Source of the DNA: Flavobacteriales bacterium
Lineage (GTDB): Bacteria; Bacteroidota; Bacteroidia; Flavobacteriales_F; PHOS-HE28
Length of the DNA stretch: 64,000 bases
Direction of reading: 5' to 3'
Assembly: GCA_016716605.1 (NCBI GenBank)
Contig: JADJWA010000001.1
Span: forward strand, 1,426,001-1,490,000
Shown here: piece by piece, positions 8,364 through 17,380 of the stretch
How positions within the stretch are numbered: position 1 is the stretch's first letter
How the letters are laid out: each line of letters begins with the position of its first letter
Translations under genes and position numbers: made by a program
Notes under the pieces: generated by a model
The model's database searches: none
Told to the model about the DNA's origin: nothing
The model's input: only the letters and a program-made list of their open reading frames with translations

Positions 8364-11003
8364 TCAAGCTTTTCGCAGCTTCGTTTTCCCGGCGCCAGCC
8401 ATGCGCTTGATTTCATTGAGCTTCAGCAGCGCCTCAACCGGGGTGAGCGTGTCGATGTCGAGCTCATTGAGCTGTTCGCGGATCGCCTCCAAGGCGGGGT
8501 CGTCGAGTTGGAAGATGCTGAGCTGCGGTTCGTGTGAAAGGCCGCGCAGGCTGGGGGAGCTACGCTGTCCGGCCGGTTCGTCCTCGCCTAGGTTGCCCGC
8601 ATGCGCGCGCTCAAGATGGGCGAGCACCTTCTTCGCGCGCTGCACCACCGCTGCGGGCATGCCGGCCATCTGCGCCACGTGGATCCCGAAGCTGCGGTCG
8701 CTGCCACCGGGCACAAGGCGGCGCAGGAAGAGCACGCGGCCCTCCACCTCGCGCACGGCCACGCTGGCGTTGCGGATGCGCGGGAAGCTGTCTGCCATTG
8801 CATTGAGCTCGTGGTAATGGGTGGCGAAGAGGGTGCGTGGGCGCATGGGGTGCTCATGCAGGTGTTCCGCGATGGCCCAAGCGATGGAGATGCCATCGTA
8901 GGTGCTGGTGCCGCGGCCGATTTCGTCGAGCAGCACCAGGCTCCGGTCGCTGAGGTTGTTCAGGATGCTCGCGCTCTCATTCATCTCCACCATGAAGGTG
9001 CTCTCGCCGGTGCTCAGGCTGTCGTTGGCGCCCACGCGCGTGAACACGCGGTCCACCAAGCCGATGCGCGCGGCGCTCGCGGGCACATAGCTGCCCATCT
9101 GCGCCATGAGCGCGGTCAGCGCCGTCTGACGCAGCAGCGCGCTCTTGCCACTCATGTTGGGACCGGTGATCACCGTGATCTGCCGGTCGTCAGGGTCGAG
9201 CACCACATCGTTGGCCACATAGGTCTCGCCAGCGGGCAGCAACTGCTCGATCACGGGGTGCCGGCCTTGGCGGATGTCAATCGCCCTTCCCTCATTGACC
9301 TCAGGCCGGCAATAGCGCAGCGCAGCGGCATTCAGGGCGAAGGCGCGCAGCACATCGAGCCGTGCTAGCGCATGCGCGGTGGACTGAAGGGCTCCCATAT
9401 GGCCGGAGATGCGCTGCACGAACGCGGCATAGAGCTCCTGTTCAAGTGCGAGGATCCGCTCCTCGGCGCCAAGGATCCGCTCTTCCAGCGACTTCAGTTC
9501 GTCAGTGATGTAGCGCTCAGCCCCGGTGAGCGTCTGCTTGCGCACCCATTCCGAAGGCACCTTGTCCTTATGGGTGTGGCGTACTTCGAGGTAATAGCCG
9601 AACACATTGTTGTAGCCCACCTTCAGGGAGCTGATCCCGGTGCGCTCGGTCTCCCGGCGCTGCACATCGAGCAGCAGTTCCTTGGCGTGCGTTGTGACGT
9701 GTCGCAGCTCATCGAGCTCGATGCTGTTGCCGCTGCGGATCACACCGCCTTTGGCCAGCGTGGCAGGCGTTTCCGGTTCGATTCCGGCACGCAGCTCGCT
9801 GGCCAGCTCCATCGGTGGAGTCACGTCGACTGCTGCTTCGGACAAAGCGCCCGGCTGGGAGCTGAGCGATATTCGCACGCGTTCCGAAGCCTCCAATGCC
9901 TGCGCCAATTGCAGCAGTTCGCGCGGGGCGATGCGCGCGGCGGCGGCTTTGCCCACGAGCCGCTCGAGGTCGCCCACTGCGCGCAGTTCAGTGCCGAGCA
10001 TTTCCGTGGCTGCCGGGGCGTCCTTCAGCGCGCCGACAGCATCGTGCCGAGCAGCGATCGCAGCACGGTCAATAAGTGGGAAGAGGATCCAGCGCTTCAG
10101 CAGGCGGCTGCCCATGGGCGTCTCGCAACGGTCCATGCTCTGTAAAAGACTGCGTCCGCCTTCGCTTGTTGGCGCTACCAGTTCCAGGTTGCGGATGGTG
10201 AAGCGGTCGAGGCCCACATGATCGCCTGGGCGTAAGCGACTTACACGCGCGATGTGCGCCAGCCGGTCGTTGCGTGTCTCGCTGAGGTAGTGGAGCACCG
10301 CTCCAGCCGCCCTTTGCGCCAAGCGCAGCTCTTCGATGCCGAAGCCCTTCAGCGAAGCGGTACCGAAATGGCTGAGCAGACGCTCGCGGGCGAATTCATC
10401 GGCGAAGGCCCAGTCATCGAGCGCATAGCCGTACGTACGGCCCGTGTGGGCGTCGATGAAGGCATCGGAGCGGCCTTTGGGGTAAAGCAATTCACGCGGC
10501 GCGTGGCCGTCGAGGAGCTTGGACATGGCTTCGGCGCCTTCCTCCGCCACCAGGAACTCGCCGGTGGTCACGTCTAGGAAGGCGGCGCCATAGCCCCCTT
10601 CGCCACCGCAGAGCGCGGCCAACCAATGGTTATCGCGACGGTCGATGACCTGATCGCTGAAGGATACGCCGGGCGTGGCCACCTGCGTGACCCCGCGCTG
10701 CACGATGGTCTTGGCCAGTTTCGGGTCCTCGAGCTGATCGCACACCGCCACGCGGAGCCCGGCGCGCACCAGCTTGTGCAGGTAGTTGTCGAGCTGGTGG
10801 TACGGGAAGCCGGCCAGTTCCTCGCGGCTTCCGCCATTGTTGCGGCTGGTGAGGGTGATGCCCAGCACGCGCGAGGCGGTCACCGCATCGGTGCCGAAGG
10901 TCTCGTAGAAATCGCCCACCCTGAATAGGAGCACCGCATCGGGGTGCTTGGCCTTGATGGCGGCGTGCTGCCGCATCAAAGGCGTGGTGGCGGGCTTGCT
11001 CAT
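8364..11003 (-). CDS. mutS: DNA mismatch repair ATPase MutS
   Basis: 879 residues, full length for MutS, which binds mismatches and small loops and recruits MutL. The N-terminal 'RVGDFYETFGTDA' holds the Phe-x-Glu mismatch wedge (Phe32, Glu34). The connector, lever and clamp domains follow. The ATPase domain shows Walker A 'TGPNMSGKSALL' (about residue 611), 'STGESTFMVEM' (signature-like), Walker B 'SLVLLDEIGRGTSTYDG' (about 688) and 'TLFATHYHEL'. The C-terminus has a short helical dimerisation tail. I chose ATG 11003, 'MSKPATTPLMRQ', because this is where homology-like sequence begins; upstream codons run into the divergent methyltransferase gene. Promoter-like TACCTTCG lies at 11030-11037. 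Confidence 0.97.
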   Translation of the reverse strand: MSKPATTPLMRQHAAIKAKHPDAVLLFRVGDFYETFGTDAVTASRVLGITLTSRNNGGSREELAGFPYHQLDNYLHKLVRAGLRVAVCDQLEDPKLAKTIVQRGVTQVATPGVSFSDQVIDRRDNHWLAALCGGEGGYGAAFLDVTTGEFLVAEEGAEAMSKLLDGHAPRELLYPKGRSDAFIDAHTGRTYGYALDDWAFADEFARERLLSHFGTASLKGFGIEELRLAQRAAGAVLHYLSETRNDRLAHIARVSRLRPGDHVGLDRFTIRNLELVAPTSEGGRSLLQSMDRCETPMGSRLLKRWILFPLIDRAAIAARHDAVGALKDAPAATEMLGTELRAVGDLERLVGKAAAARIAPRELLQLAQALEASERVRISLSSQPGALSEAAVDVTPPMELASELRAGIEPETPATLAKGGVIRSGNSIELDELRHVTTHAKELLLDVQRRETERTGISSLKVGYNNVFGYYLEVRHTHKDKVPSEWVRKQTLTGAERYITDELKSLEERILGAEERILALEQELYAAFVQRISGHMGALQSTAHALARLDVLRAFALNAAALRYCRPEVNEGRAIDIRQGRHPVIEQLLPAGETYVANDVVLDPDDRQITVITGPNMSGKSALLRQTALTALMAQMGSYVPASAARIGLVDRVFTRVGANDSLSTGESTFMVEMNESASILNNLSDRSLVLLDEIGRGTSTYDGISIAWAIAEHLHEHPMRPRTLFATHYHELNAMADSFPRIRNASVAVREVEGRVLFLRRLVPGGSDRSFGIHVAQMAGMPAAVVQRAKKVLAHLERAHAGNLGEDEPAGQRSSPSLRGLSHEPQLSIFQLDDPALEAIREQLNELDIDTLTPVEALLKLNEIKRMAGAGKTKLRKA

Positions 11004-11029
11004 GCGTGGGGCTGCGCGAAATTGCGCCC

Positions 11030-11037
11030 CGAAGGTA
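11030..11037 (-). promoter_or_regulatory. Candidate -7 box for mutS
   Basis: Minus-strand TACCTTCG, one mismatch to TAnnTTTG, 26 bases upstream of the mutS ATG, in the 60-base region shared with the divergent methyltransferase gene. No clear -33 element is seen. Confidence 0.35.
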
Positions 11038-11063
11038 TCCCGCAGCCTCCAGCCCGATCCGAC

Positions 11064-11603
11064 ATGCCCGAAGGGGACCGCAAGCTCAGGACCGATGAAC
11101 TGGGCCGCATCGCGCCCGAGGCGTACGCGGCCAGCCTCCGCCAGAAAGTGGTGGTGGTGCTCGACGGCCTGCGCAGCAGGCACAACGTGGGCTCGATCTT
11201 CCGCACCTGCGACGCCTTCGGCGTTGAGCGGTTGGTGCTCTGTGGCTTCACGCCCTGCCCGCCGCACCATGAAATCGAGAAGACAGCGCTGGGCGCTACG
11301 CGCTCGGTGCCCTGGGAGCATGCTGCCGATGCCATCACGGCATTGTCCCGGCTGAAAGCCGAAGGCTACCAGACCATAGCCGTGGAGCTCACCGAGCGCG
11401 CTCTTCCGCTGAAAAGCCTGGCCTATGTCCTGGATGGACCTGTGGCGCTGGTATTCGGGAACGAGCTTCATGGGGTGAGCGAGGCTGCCGTGACCGCCGC
11501 TGATGCGTGCGTGATGGTGCCGCAACGAGGCAGCAAGCACTCGCTCAACGTGAGCGTATGCGCAGGCGTGGTGCTGCACGCCATGCTCCGGGAAGCGCCT
11601 TGA
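11064..11603 (+). CDS. TrmH/SpoU-family RNA 2'-O-methyltransferase
   Basis: 179-residue SPOUT-fold methyltransferase that would transfer a methyl group from S-adenosylmethionine to a ribose in tRNA or rRNA; the exact target cannot be read from the sequence. The three family motifs are present: 'RSRHNVGSIFRTCDAFGV' (motif 1, with the conserved Asn and Arg), 'VALVFGNELHGVSE' (motif 2) and 'VPQRGSKHSLNVSVCAGVV' (motif 3, knot and SAM binding). It lacks an extra N-terminal RNA-binding domain, so it is a minimal enzyme. ATG 11064 avoids overlap with the divergent mutS; an earlier in-frame start at 10944 would lie inside mutS and is unlikely. Confidence 0.9.
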   Translation: MPEGDRKLRTDELGRIAPEAYAASLRQKVVVVLDGLRSRHNVGSIFRTCDAFGVERLVLCGFTPCPPHHEIEKTALGATRSVPWEHAADAITALSRLKAEGYQTIAVELTERALPLKSLAYVLDGPVALVFGNELHGVSEAAVTAADACVMVPQRGSKHSLNVSVCAGVVLHAMLREAP

Positions 11604-11684
11604 GCCGAAGGCAACCGTACGCATTTCTGGGGGTCTTGTGGTACGGAACCCCAAGGCCGCACCCTGCCGTAAGAGCCCACCCTC

Positions 11685-11692
11685 TATATTTG
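11685..11692 (+). promoter_or_regulatory. -7 box matching the Bacteroidota consensus
   Basis: TATATTTG matches TAnnTTTG exactly and lies 19 bases upstream of the ATG at 11712. The -33 TTTG is not obvious. Confidence 0.45.
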
Positions 11693-11711
11693 GCTGCCCG
11701 CCAAGAGCCGC

Positions 11712-12674
11712 ATGCTTCGATTCCTACCCAGATTCATCCTGTCGTTCATGATCGCCGGTACCTTGGCCGATGAGGCCGGGGCGCAGTACTTCCGGCAATC
11801 GACCTATTGGAAGACCCACCGGACCGAGGTGGAGTTCGGATTCGGCGTATCGAACTTCTTGGGCGAGCTCGGCGGCCGGAACCAGATCGGATCCCCCTTC
11901 GTCTGGGACCTGGAGTTCAGCCAGACCCGTCCAGCGGCCAGCCTCGCCTACCGCTATTACCTGGCGCGCCAACAGGCGCTGCGCCTGCGCTTCACGTACG
12001 GCATCCTGGCCGGCAACGACAACCTCACCACCGAGACCTTCCGGCAGAACCGGAACCTGAGCTTCAAGAGCGATGTGTTCGAGCTCTCGCTGGTGTATGA
12101 GCTTCACTTGTATCGGGAGGAACTGGGCCACATCTACGACCTGCGGGGCGTGAAGGGCACCAAGGGCAGTCGGGTGGGCTTCTTTCTCTTCGCCGGGGTG
12201 GGCGGCTTCTATTTCGACCCCCGCGCTCGGTACAACAACACGTGGGTGCGGCTCAAGCCCTTGGGCACCGAGGGCCAGGGCCTTGAGGGTGGCGCCGAAT
12301 CGTACAACAATTTCCAGTTCTGCATCCCCATGGGCTTGGGCATCCGCAAGGCCTTCACCAAGAATTGGAGCGGCGGCCTGGAGCTGCAGTACACCAAGAC
12401 CTTCACCGATTACATCGACGACGTGAGCACCAGCTATTACGACAACGAGGTGCTGCTTCAGGAGCGCGGTGAGGTGGCGGCCTACCTCGCTGACCCCAGC
12501 TTGGGCAACCCACTCGCTCCGGGCCAGACGGAGACCGGTGAGCAGCGCGGCGACGAGAAGGACCTCGACGCCTATCTCTTCCTGAAGTTCATCGCTGACT
12601 ACAAGCTCTACAAGTACAAGAGCGGCAGCAAGAAGTACCGCGCCCGCATCCGCCGCGCCAAGATCGTCTTCTAG
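11712..12674 (+). CDS. Outer-membrane beta-barrel protein, DUF6089-like
   Basis: 320 residues with an N-terminal signal ('ILSFMIAGTLADEAGAQ'). The mature part alternates amphipathic strands and aromatic turns ('EVEFGFGVSNFLGELGG', 'VGFFLFAGVGGFYFDPRA') and has the family signature 'LKPLGTEGQG' and 'FTDYIDDVSTSYYDN'. In Bacteroidota this family sits beside uppS-bamA-ompH, and it is presumed to be an outer-membrane barrel of unknown function. It resembles the protein at 13159-14004, so the two are paralogues separated by a PspC-like gene. The basic C-terminus ('KYRARIRRAKIVF') is typical of the longer paralogue type. Confidence 0.85.
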   Translation: MLRFLPRFILSFMIAGTLADEAGAQYFRQSTYWKTHRTEVEFGFGVSNFLGELGGRNQIGSPFVWDLEFSQTRPAASLAYRYYLARQQALRLRFTYGILAGNDNLTTETFRQNRNLSFKSDVFELSLVYELHLYREELGHIYDLRGVKGTKGSRVGFFLFAGVGGFYFDPRARYNNTWVRLKPLGTEGQGLEGGAESYNNFQFCIPMGLGIRKAFTKNWSGGLELQYTKTFTDYIDDVSTSYYDNEVLLQERGEVAAYLADPSLGNPLAPGQTETGEQRGDEKDLDAYLFLKFIADYKLYKYKSGSKKYRARIRRAKIVF

Positions 12675-12702
12675 CAACGCGCAGGCCCGCGCAGAATCCG
12701 CC

Positions 12703-12933
12703 ATGATCGCGCACATCCGTTCTTGGTTCGAGCAGCAGGCCTTCGGGGTCTGCCAATGGTGGGCGGGCAAGCTCAACGTGAAGGCCGAGCAGGTTCGCCT
12801 GAGCTTCATCTACCTGAGCTTCATCACCGCCGGCGCCCACTTGGTGGTGTACCTGGTGATGGCCTTCGTGCTGGAGCACAAGGAGCGGATCAAGCAGCCC
12901 TTGCGGCGCCGAAGCACGGTGTGGGAGATGTGA
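12703..12933 (+). CDS. PspC-domain small membrane protein
   Basis: 76 residues with the compact PspC layout: an amphipathic start ('WFEQQAFGVCQWWAGKLNV'), 'KAEQVRLSFIYLSF', and one membrane segment ('AGAHLVVYLVMAFVLEH') followed by a basic tail. PspC-type proteins take part in envelope stress signalling in Proteobacteria; in Bacteroidota the role is undefined. It starts 28 bases after the upstream barrel gene and so is probably in its transcript. The family is clear in pattern but short, so the assignment is moderate. Confidence 0.7.
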   Translation: MIAHIRSWFEQQAFGVCQWWAGKLNVKAEQVRLSFIYLSFITAGAHLVVYLVMAFVLEHKERIKQPLRRRSTVWEM

Positions 12934-13078
12934 GCGTGGCATTCTGCATCCTGCTCTGCGCGGCCTTTGAGAAGAATCTTCGCGGCGATTCATTAGCATG
13001 CCTTGAAGCGCAGGCATTCCCCGACCGGTCCCTCTCCCCCCTTTCACGCACCTTAACACCCTAGGCCCCAGCGCCTCC

Positions 13079-13107
13079 TTGCCAGTTGGGGCGACGGGGT
13101 ACCTTCG
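13079..13107 (+). promoter_or_regulatory. Candidate promoter for the DUF6089-uppS-bamA block
   Basis: CTTG (TTG at 13079-13081), then 18 bases, then TACCTTCG (13100-13107). The spacing fits the Bacteroidota -33/-7 arrangement, and the -7 box deviates at one position. The remaining 225-base gap (12934-13158) shows nothing else. Confidence 0.4.
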
Positions 13108-13158
13108 CCCGGCTTCCGAGGCCATACCACAGCCCCGGGACTGTCGTTGAAGCCCCCG

Positions 13159-14004
13159 ATGCGCCGCGCCGCCTCCGTTCTCCTGCTCTTGGCAAAAGGC
13201 TTGAGCGCCTCTGCTCAGGTGAATGAGCTTGGCGCCACCATCGGCGCCACCTACTACATCGGTGACCTGAACCCCTACAAGCATTTCCCGGCCGATTCCC
13301 GGCTGGCTGGCGGCCTCGTGTTCCGCTATAATCTGAATGATCGCTATGCGCTGCGCCTGCAGGGCATCTATGGCACCTTGCAGGCCTACGACAGCAACAG
13401 CGAGGACCCTATCCAGCTCACCCGCAACCTGCATTTCCGCGCGCCGCTCTTCGAGGCGGCCATGCTGCTCGAGGTCAACTACTTCCCTTACCGCAAACGC
13501 GGCAAGGACGGCAAGAAATGGACACCCTTCGTCTTCGCTGGGCTGGCCTATTTCCGGGCAAGCCCAAGGGCGCAGTTCCAAGACAGCTGGTATGAGCTGC
13601 AGCAGCTGGGAACCGAGGGGCAGGGCACCACACAGGGCGCCAAGCTCTATCCGGTGGACCATATGGCCATTCCCTTCGGCGCTGGACTGAAGTTCAACGT
13701 GAAGCGCATCGATTTCCAGTTGGAATGGGGCATGCGCCGTACCTACACGGATTACATCGACGATGTGAGCGGCGCCTATTACGACAATGACCTGCTGGCC
13801 TTCGAGAACGGCCCACTGGCCGCCGCGCTGGCCGACCGCAGCGGCCTGGAGCACGCCATCCCCGGCCACAGCAACACCGGCCGCATGCGCGGCGACCCGA
13901 ACACGCGCGATTGGTACGTGTACTCCGGCCTCACCATCACCTACATCCTCAGCCGCTTCAGCGATTGCGAGGAGCAGTACAATTGGATGAAGCGCAAGCG
14001 CTGA
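13159..14004 (+). CDS. Outer-membrane beta-barrel protein, DUF6089-like (second copy)
   Basis: 281 residues with a signal peptide ('AASVLLLLAKGLSASAQ'). It shares with the gene at 11712 the motifs 'LGTEGQGTTQGAKLYP' and 'YTDYIDDVSGAYYDN', and the opening 'GATIGATYYIGDLNPYKHF' is the typical DUF6089 first strand. The N-terminal part follows the classic family more closely than the first copy does. Its stop lies 28 bases before uppS, the standard position in Flavobacteriales. It is predicted to be an outer-membrane barrel; function unknown. A TTG at 13147 is also in frame, but ATG 13159 starts directly at the basic signal-peptide N-region. Confidence 0.88.
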   Translation: MRRAASVLLLLAKGLSASAQVNELGATIGATYYIGDLNPYKHFPADSRLAGGLVFRYNLNDRYALRLQGIYGTLQAYDSNSEDPIQLTRNLHFRAPLFEAAMLLEVNYFPYRKRGKDGKKWTPFVFAGLAYFRASPRAQFQDSWYELQQLGTEGQGTTQGAKLYPVDHMAIPFGAGLKFNVKRIDFQLEWGMRRTYTDYIDDVSGAYYDNDLLAFENGPLAAALADRSGLEHAIPGHSNTGRMRGDPNTRDWYVYSGLTITYILSRFSDCEEQYNWMKRKR

Positions 14005-14032
14005 GCGCCTTCTTCGCACCTTCGCCGCCCGT

Positions 14033-14800
14033 TTGGAGAACGCAGCACATACCGAAGCGCTCAAGGCCCGTATCGATCGCGATCGGGTGCCGAAGCATGT
14101 GGCCATCATCATGGATGGCAATGGCCGCTGGGCGCAGCAGCATGGCGAAGAGCGCATCGTTGGGCACATGAACGGGGTGCGCGGGGTGCGCGAGGCCCTC
14201 ACCGGTGCGAGCGCCATCGGCGTGCAATGGCTCACGCTCTACGCCTTCAGCACCGAGAACTGGAATCGGCCGCGCGCCGAAGTGGATGCCCTGATGGACC
14301 TGCTGGTGCGCACCGTGGTACAGGAGATCGAGGAGCTGCACCAGAGCAGCGTGCGCCTGCGCGCCATCGGCGATATCGAGAGCCTACCCGATGCCTGCCG
14401 CGCCACCTTGCAGCAGGCCATCGCGCGCACAGCGGGCAATTCACGGATCACCCTCACGCTCGCGCTCAGCTACAGCGCGCGCTGGGAACTGGTGCGCATG
14501 GCCCGGCGGATCGCGGAGGAGGCACGCTCGGGCGCGATCGATCCGGCAGCCATCGATGAGCAACAGGTCAGCGATCGCCTCGCCACGCACGGCATGCCCG
14601 ATCCCGAGCTGCTGATCCGCACCAGCGGCGAGCAGCGCATCAGCAATTTCCTCCTATGGCAGATTGCTTATGCCGAGCTCTGGTTCACCCCGGTGCTCTG
14701 GCCGGATTTCCGCCAAGAGCATCTATTCCAGGCTGTCCTCGACTACCAAGGCCGCGAGCGTCGCTTCGGCCTCACCAGCAAGCAAGTGACGCACCCGTGA
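14033..14800 (+). CDS. uppS: Undecaprenyl diphosphate synthase
   Basis: 255 residues. It condenses eight isopentenyl diphosphates onto farnesyl diphosphate in cis, giving the C55 carrier for peptidoglycan and O-antigen. The active-site P-loop 'HVAIIMDGNGRWA' carries the catalytic Asp, 'LTLYAFSTENWNRP' is the second signature, and 'PDPELLIRTSGEQRISNFL' with 'ELWFTPVLWPDF' is the C-terminal diphosphate-binding and dimer region. The start is TTG at 14033: no ATG occurs before the catalytic motif, and a GTG just before 'PKHVAII' would cut off the usual N-terminus. Its stop overlaps the GTG start of bamA (GTGA), which suggests translational coupling. Confidence 0.96.
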   Translation: MENAAHTEALKARIDRDRVPKHVAIIMDGNGRWAQQHGEERIVGHMNGVRGVREALTGASAIGVQWLTLYAFSTENWNRPRAEVDALMDLLVRTVVQEIEELHQSSVRLRAIGDIESLPDACRATLQQAIARTAGNSRITLTLALSYSARWELVRMARRIAEEARSGAIDPAAIDEQQVSDRLATHGMPDPELLIRTSGEQRISNFLLWQIAYAELWFTPVLWPDFRQEHLFQAVLDYQGRERRFGLTSKQVTHP

Positions 14801-17352
14801 GGATCCTATCGGCCACCTTCCGCTTCGCGGCATTCGCCTGCGCGCTCGCAAACGGAGCCGCGCGCCTCGCCGCGCAGGAGCAACGCCCGGTGATGGACCC
14901 CACGCTGCCGCAGACCTACGAGATCGGCGGCATCACCGTGAGCGGCACGCGCACCGTGGACCCCAGCGCGGTGAAGCTCTTCGCAGGCCTGCAGGTGGGC
15001 GACAAGGTCGAAGTGCCCGGCGAGCGCATCAGCCGGGCCATCCGGAACCTTTGGGAGCAGAAGCTCTTCAGCGATGTGGCCATCGAGGCCGCCGAGGTGC
15101 GCGGCCGCACCATCTTCCTTCACATCATCGTTCAGGAGAAGCCGCGCCTTTCACGCTACAGATTCAGGGGCATCACCAAGGCCAAGGCCGACAAACTCGA
15201 CGAGGAGGTGGGCCTCGCGCGAGGACAGCAGTTCAATGAGGCCACCGAGCAACGCGCGCGGCAGGTCATCCGCAAGCATTACTCCGACAAGGGATACCTC
15301 TTCGCCGACGCGCGGTTCACGCAACTGCCCGACACGCTCAAGGGCGCGCTCTCCGATGGCGTGGTGGTCTTCATCGATGTGGATCCCGGCCCGCGCGTGA
15401 AGATCCAGGACGTGGCGATCAAGGGCAACTCCGCCTTCAAGGCCGCGAAGCTGCGCCGCAAGCTGAAGAAGACCAAGCGCAGGCTCTGGTACAACCTCCT
15501 TGGCAGCAGCAAGTTCATCGCGGAGGATTACAAGGCCGACAAGGCGCGATTGATCGACCTGTACAACAACGAGGGCTATCGGAACGCCGACATCGTGCGC
15601 GACACCATGTACCGCGTGGGCCCGAAGCGCGTGCGCGTGGAGATCGATCTGGATGAAGGCCAGAAGTTCCATTTCCGGCACATCACCTGGACGGGCAATA
15701 CCAAGTACCGGACCTCGCGGCTCGACAGCATCCTCAGCATCAAGAAGGGTGATGTGTACAGCAAGAAGGTGCTCGACAGCCGGCTTTACATGAACCAGAC
15801 CGGCCTCGACGTGAGCTCCCTGTACATGGACGATGGCTACCTCTCGTTCTACCCCGAGCCCATCGAGCTGGTGACTGAGGGCGACAGCATCGACCTGGAC
15901 ATCCGCATCCGCGAAGGGCGGCAGTACCGCATCCGCAACGTGATCATCAAGGGCAACACGAAGACCAACGAGCATGTGATCCGCCGGGAGATCCGCACCA
16001 AGCCGGGCCAGCTCTTCAACCGCAGCGATGTGATCCGCACCCAGCGCGAGATCGCGCAGCTCGGCTACTTCGACCAGGAGAAGCTCGGCGTGAACCCGAT
16101 CCCCGATCCGCGCACGGGCCTCGTTGATCTGGAGTACACCGTGGAGGAACGCCCAAGCGATCGATTGGAGCTGAGCGGCGGCTACGGAGCGCAGCGCGTG
16201 GTCCTCAGCCTGGGCCTCTCGTTCACCAACTTCAGCCTGAGGAAGCTCTTCGACCCAAAGGCCTACCAGCCGCTGCCCGCCGGCGATGGGCAGACCCTGA
16301 ACGTGCGCGCGCAGACCAACGGCCGCTTCTTCCAGAGCTACAGCCTGAGCTTCGTGGAGCCCTGGCTCGGCGGCCGCAAGCCGAACGCTCTCAGCTTCTC
16401 GGCATACGTGACCCGGCAGACCAATGGCGAGGCGCGCACCATCCGTACCGCCGATGGCAAGGAGGCCAACCCCAGATTGCAATCGCTCGACATCATCGGC
16501 CTCACCCTGGGCCTGGGCCGCAGGCTCACGGTGCCCGATGACTATTTCATCCTGCGCCAGAACCTGAGCTACCAGAACTACCGGCTCAACAACTTCAACT
16601 TCGGCCAGGTGGTCTTCGATTTCGGCAAGGGCACCAGCAACGTGCTTGCCTACAGCATCCAACTTTCCCGCAATTCGGTGGATGCGCCGTTCTTCGCGCG
16701 CAGCGGATCGGATGTGACCGTCTCGCTGAAGGCAACGCTGCCGTGGTCCTTGCTGCAGCCGAGCCGCGACTGGGCCGCGCTGCCCGCCGCTGAGCGCTTC
16801 CAGTGGGCGGAGTTCCACAAATGGAAGATCACCACCCAATGGTTCAACCGGCTCACGCGGAGCAAGAACCAGCACGACCTGGTGCTCATGCTGCGCGCGG
16901 GCTACGGCCTCATGGGCCGCTACAACAGCGCCATCGGCGATGCGCCCTTCGAGCGATTCTACCTGGGCGGGTCGGGCCTCACCGGTTTCCAGCTCGATGG
17001 CCGCGAGATCATCGCCCTGCGCGGCTACGATGAGGCCTCGCTCTCGCCGCGCACCGGCAACTTCATCGTGGGCAAGTACACCGCCGAGCTGCGCTTCCCG
17101 GTCTCGCTCAACCCGCAGGCCACCATCTACACCCTCGCCTTCGCGCAGGCCGGCAACACCTGGGGCAGCGCCGAGCGCTTCGACCCCTTCAAGATGTACC
17201 GCAGCGCCGGCTTTGGCCTGCGGATCTTCCTGCCCATGTTCGGCCCAATGGGCCTCGATTACGGCTGGCGCCTGGACGATGTGCCCACCGCCCCGGGCAT
17301 GGCCAAGAGCCAGTTCCACTTCACCATCGGCATAGATCTTGGCGAACTCTGA
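14797..17352 (+). CDS. bamA: Outer-membrane protein assembly factor BamA (Omp85)
   Basis: 851 residues from a GTG start overlapping the uppS stop. A signal peptide ('FAAFACALANGAARLAAQ') is followed by about five POTRA domains (roughly residues 35-430): 'YEIGGITVSGTRTVDPSAV', 'KIQDVAIKGNSAFKAAKL', 'FRHITWTGNTKYRTSRLD', 'YRIRNVIIKGNTKTNEHVI'. A 16-strand-type barrel follows, with 'RLELSGGYG' at its start and a terminal 'FHFTIGIDLGEL' strand. It inserts beta-barrel proteins into the outer membrane. The neighbours fit: two Skp-like chaperones directly downstream. The in-frame start at 14656 lies inside uppS and is rejected. Confidence 0.96.
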   Translation: MRILSATFRFAAFACALANGAARLAAQEQRPVMDPTLPQTYEIGGITVSGTRTVDPSAVKLFAGLQVGDKVEVPGERISRAIRNLWEQKLFSDVAIEAAEVRGRTIFLHIIVQEKPRLSRYRFRGITKAKADKLDEEVGLARGQQFNEATEQRARQVIRKHYSDKGYLFADARFTQLPDTLKGALSDGVVVFIDVDPGPRVKIQDVAIKGNSAFKAAKLRRKLKKTKRRLWYNLLGSSKFIAEDYKADKARLIDLYNNEGYRNADIVRDTMYRVGPKRVRVEIDLDEGQKFHFRHITWTGNTKYRTSRLDSILSIKKGDVYSKKVLDSRLYMNQTGLDVSSLYMDDGYLSFYPEPIELVTEGDSIDLDIRIREGRQYRIRNVIIKGNTKTNEHVIRREIRTKPGQLFNRSDVIRTQREIAQLGYFDQEKLGVNPIPDPRTGLVDLEYTVEERPSDRLELSGGYGAQRVVLSLGLSFTNFSLRKLFDPKAYQPLPAGDGQTLNVRAQTNGRFFQSYSLSFVEPWLGGRKPNALSFSAYVTRQTNGEARTIRTADGKEANPRLQSLDIIGLTLGLGRRLTVPDDYFILRQNLSYQNYRLNNFNFGQVVFDFGKGTSNVLAYSIQLSRNSVDAPFFARSGSDVTVSLKATLPWSLLQPSRDWAALPAAERFQWAEFHKWKITTQWFNRLTRSKNQHDLVLMLRAGYGLMGRYNSAIGDAPFERFYLGGSGLTGFQLDGREIIALRGYDEASLSPRTGNFIVGKYTAELRFPVSLNPQATIYTLAFAQAGNTWGSAERFDPFKMYRSAGFGLRIFLPMFGPMGLDYGWRLDDVPTAPGMAKSQFHFTIGIDLGEL

Positions 17353-17380
17353 TCCCGCCGCCTACTTTCACGCCCCTCGC

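Noticed and set aside
10944..11063. N-terminal extension of the TrmH-family protein
   Set aside because: It overlaps the start of divergent mutS and adds residues with no family match; ATG 11064 is better.
12589..14235. 548-codon minus-strand open frame across the DUF6089 and uppS genes
   Set aside because: Mirror frame of clear plus-strand genes; no signal, motif or conserved pattern.
15151..17319. 722-codon open frame on the minus strand opposite bamA
   Set aside because: Its translation has no domain-like sequence and is rich in Ala/Leu/His/Val, as expected for the mirror of a high-GC coding strand. The plus strand encodes an unmistakable BamA.
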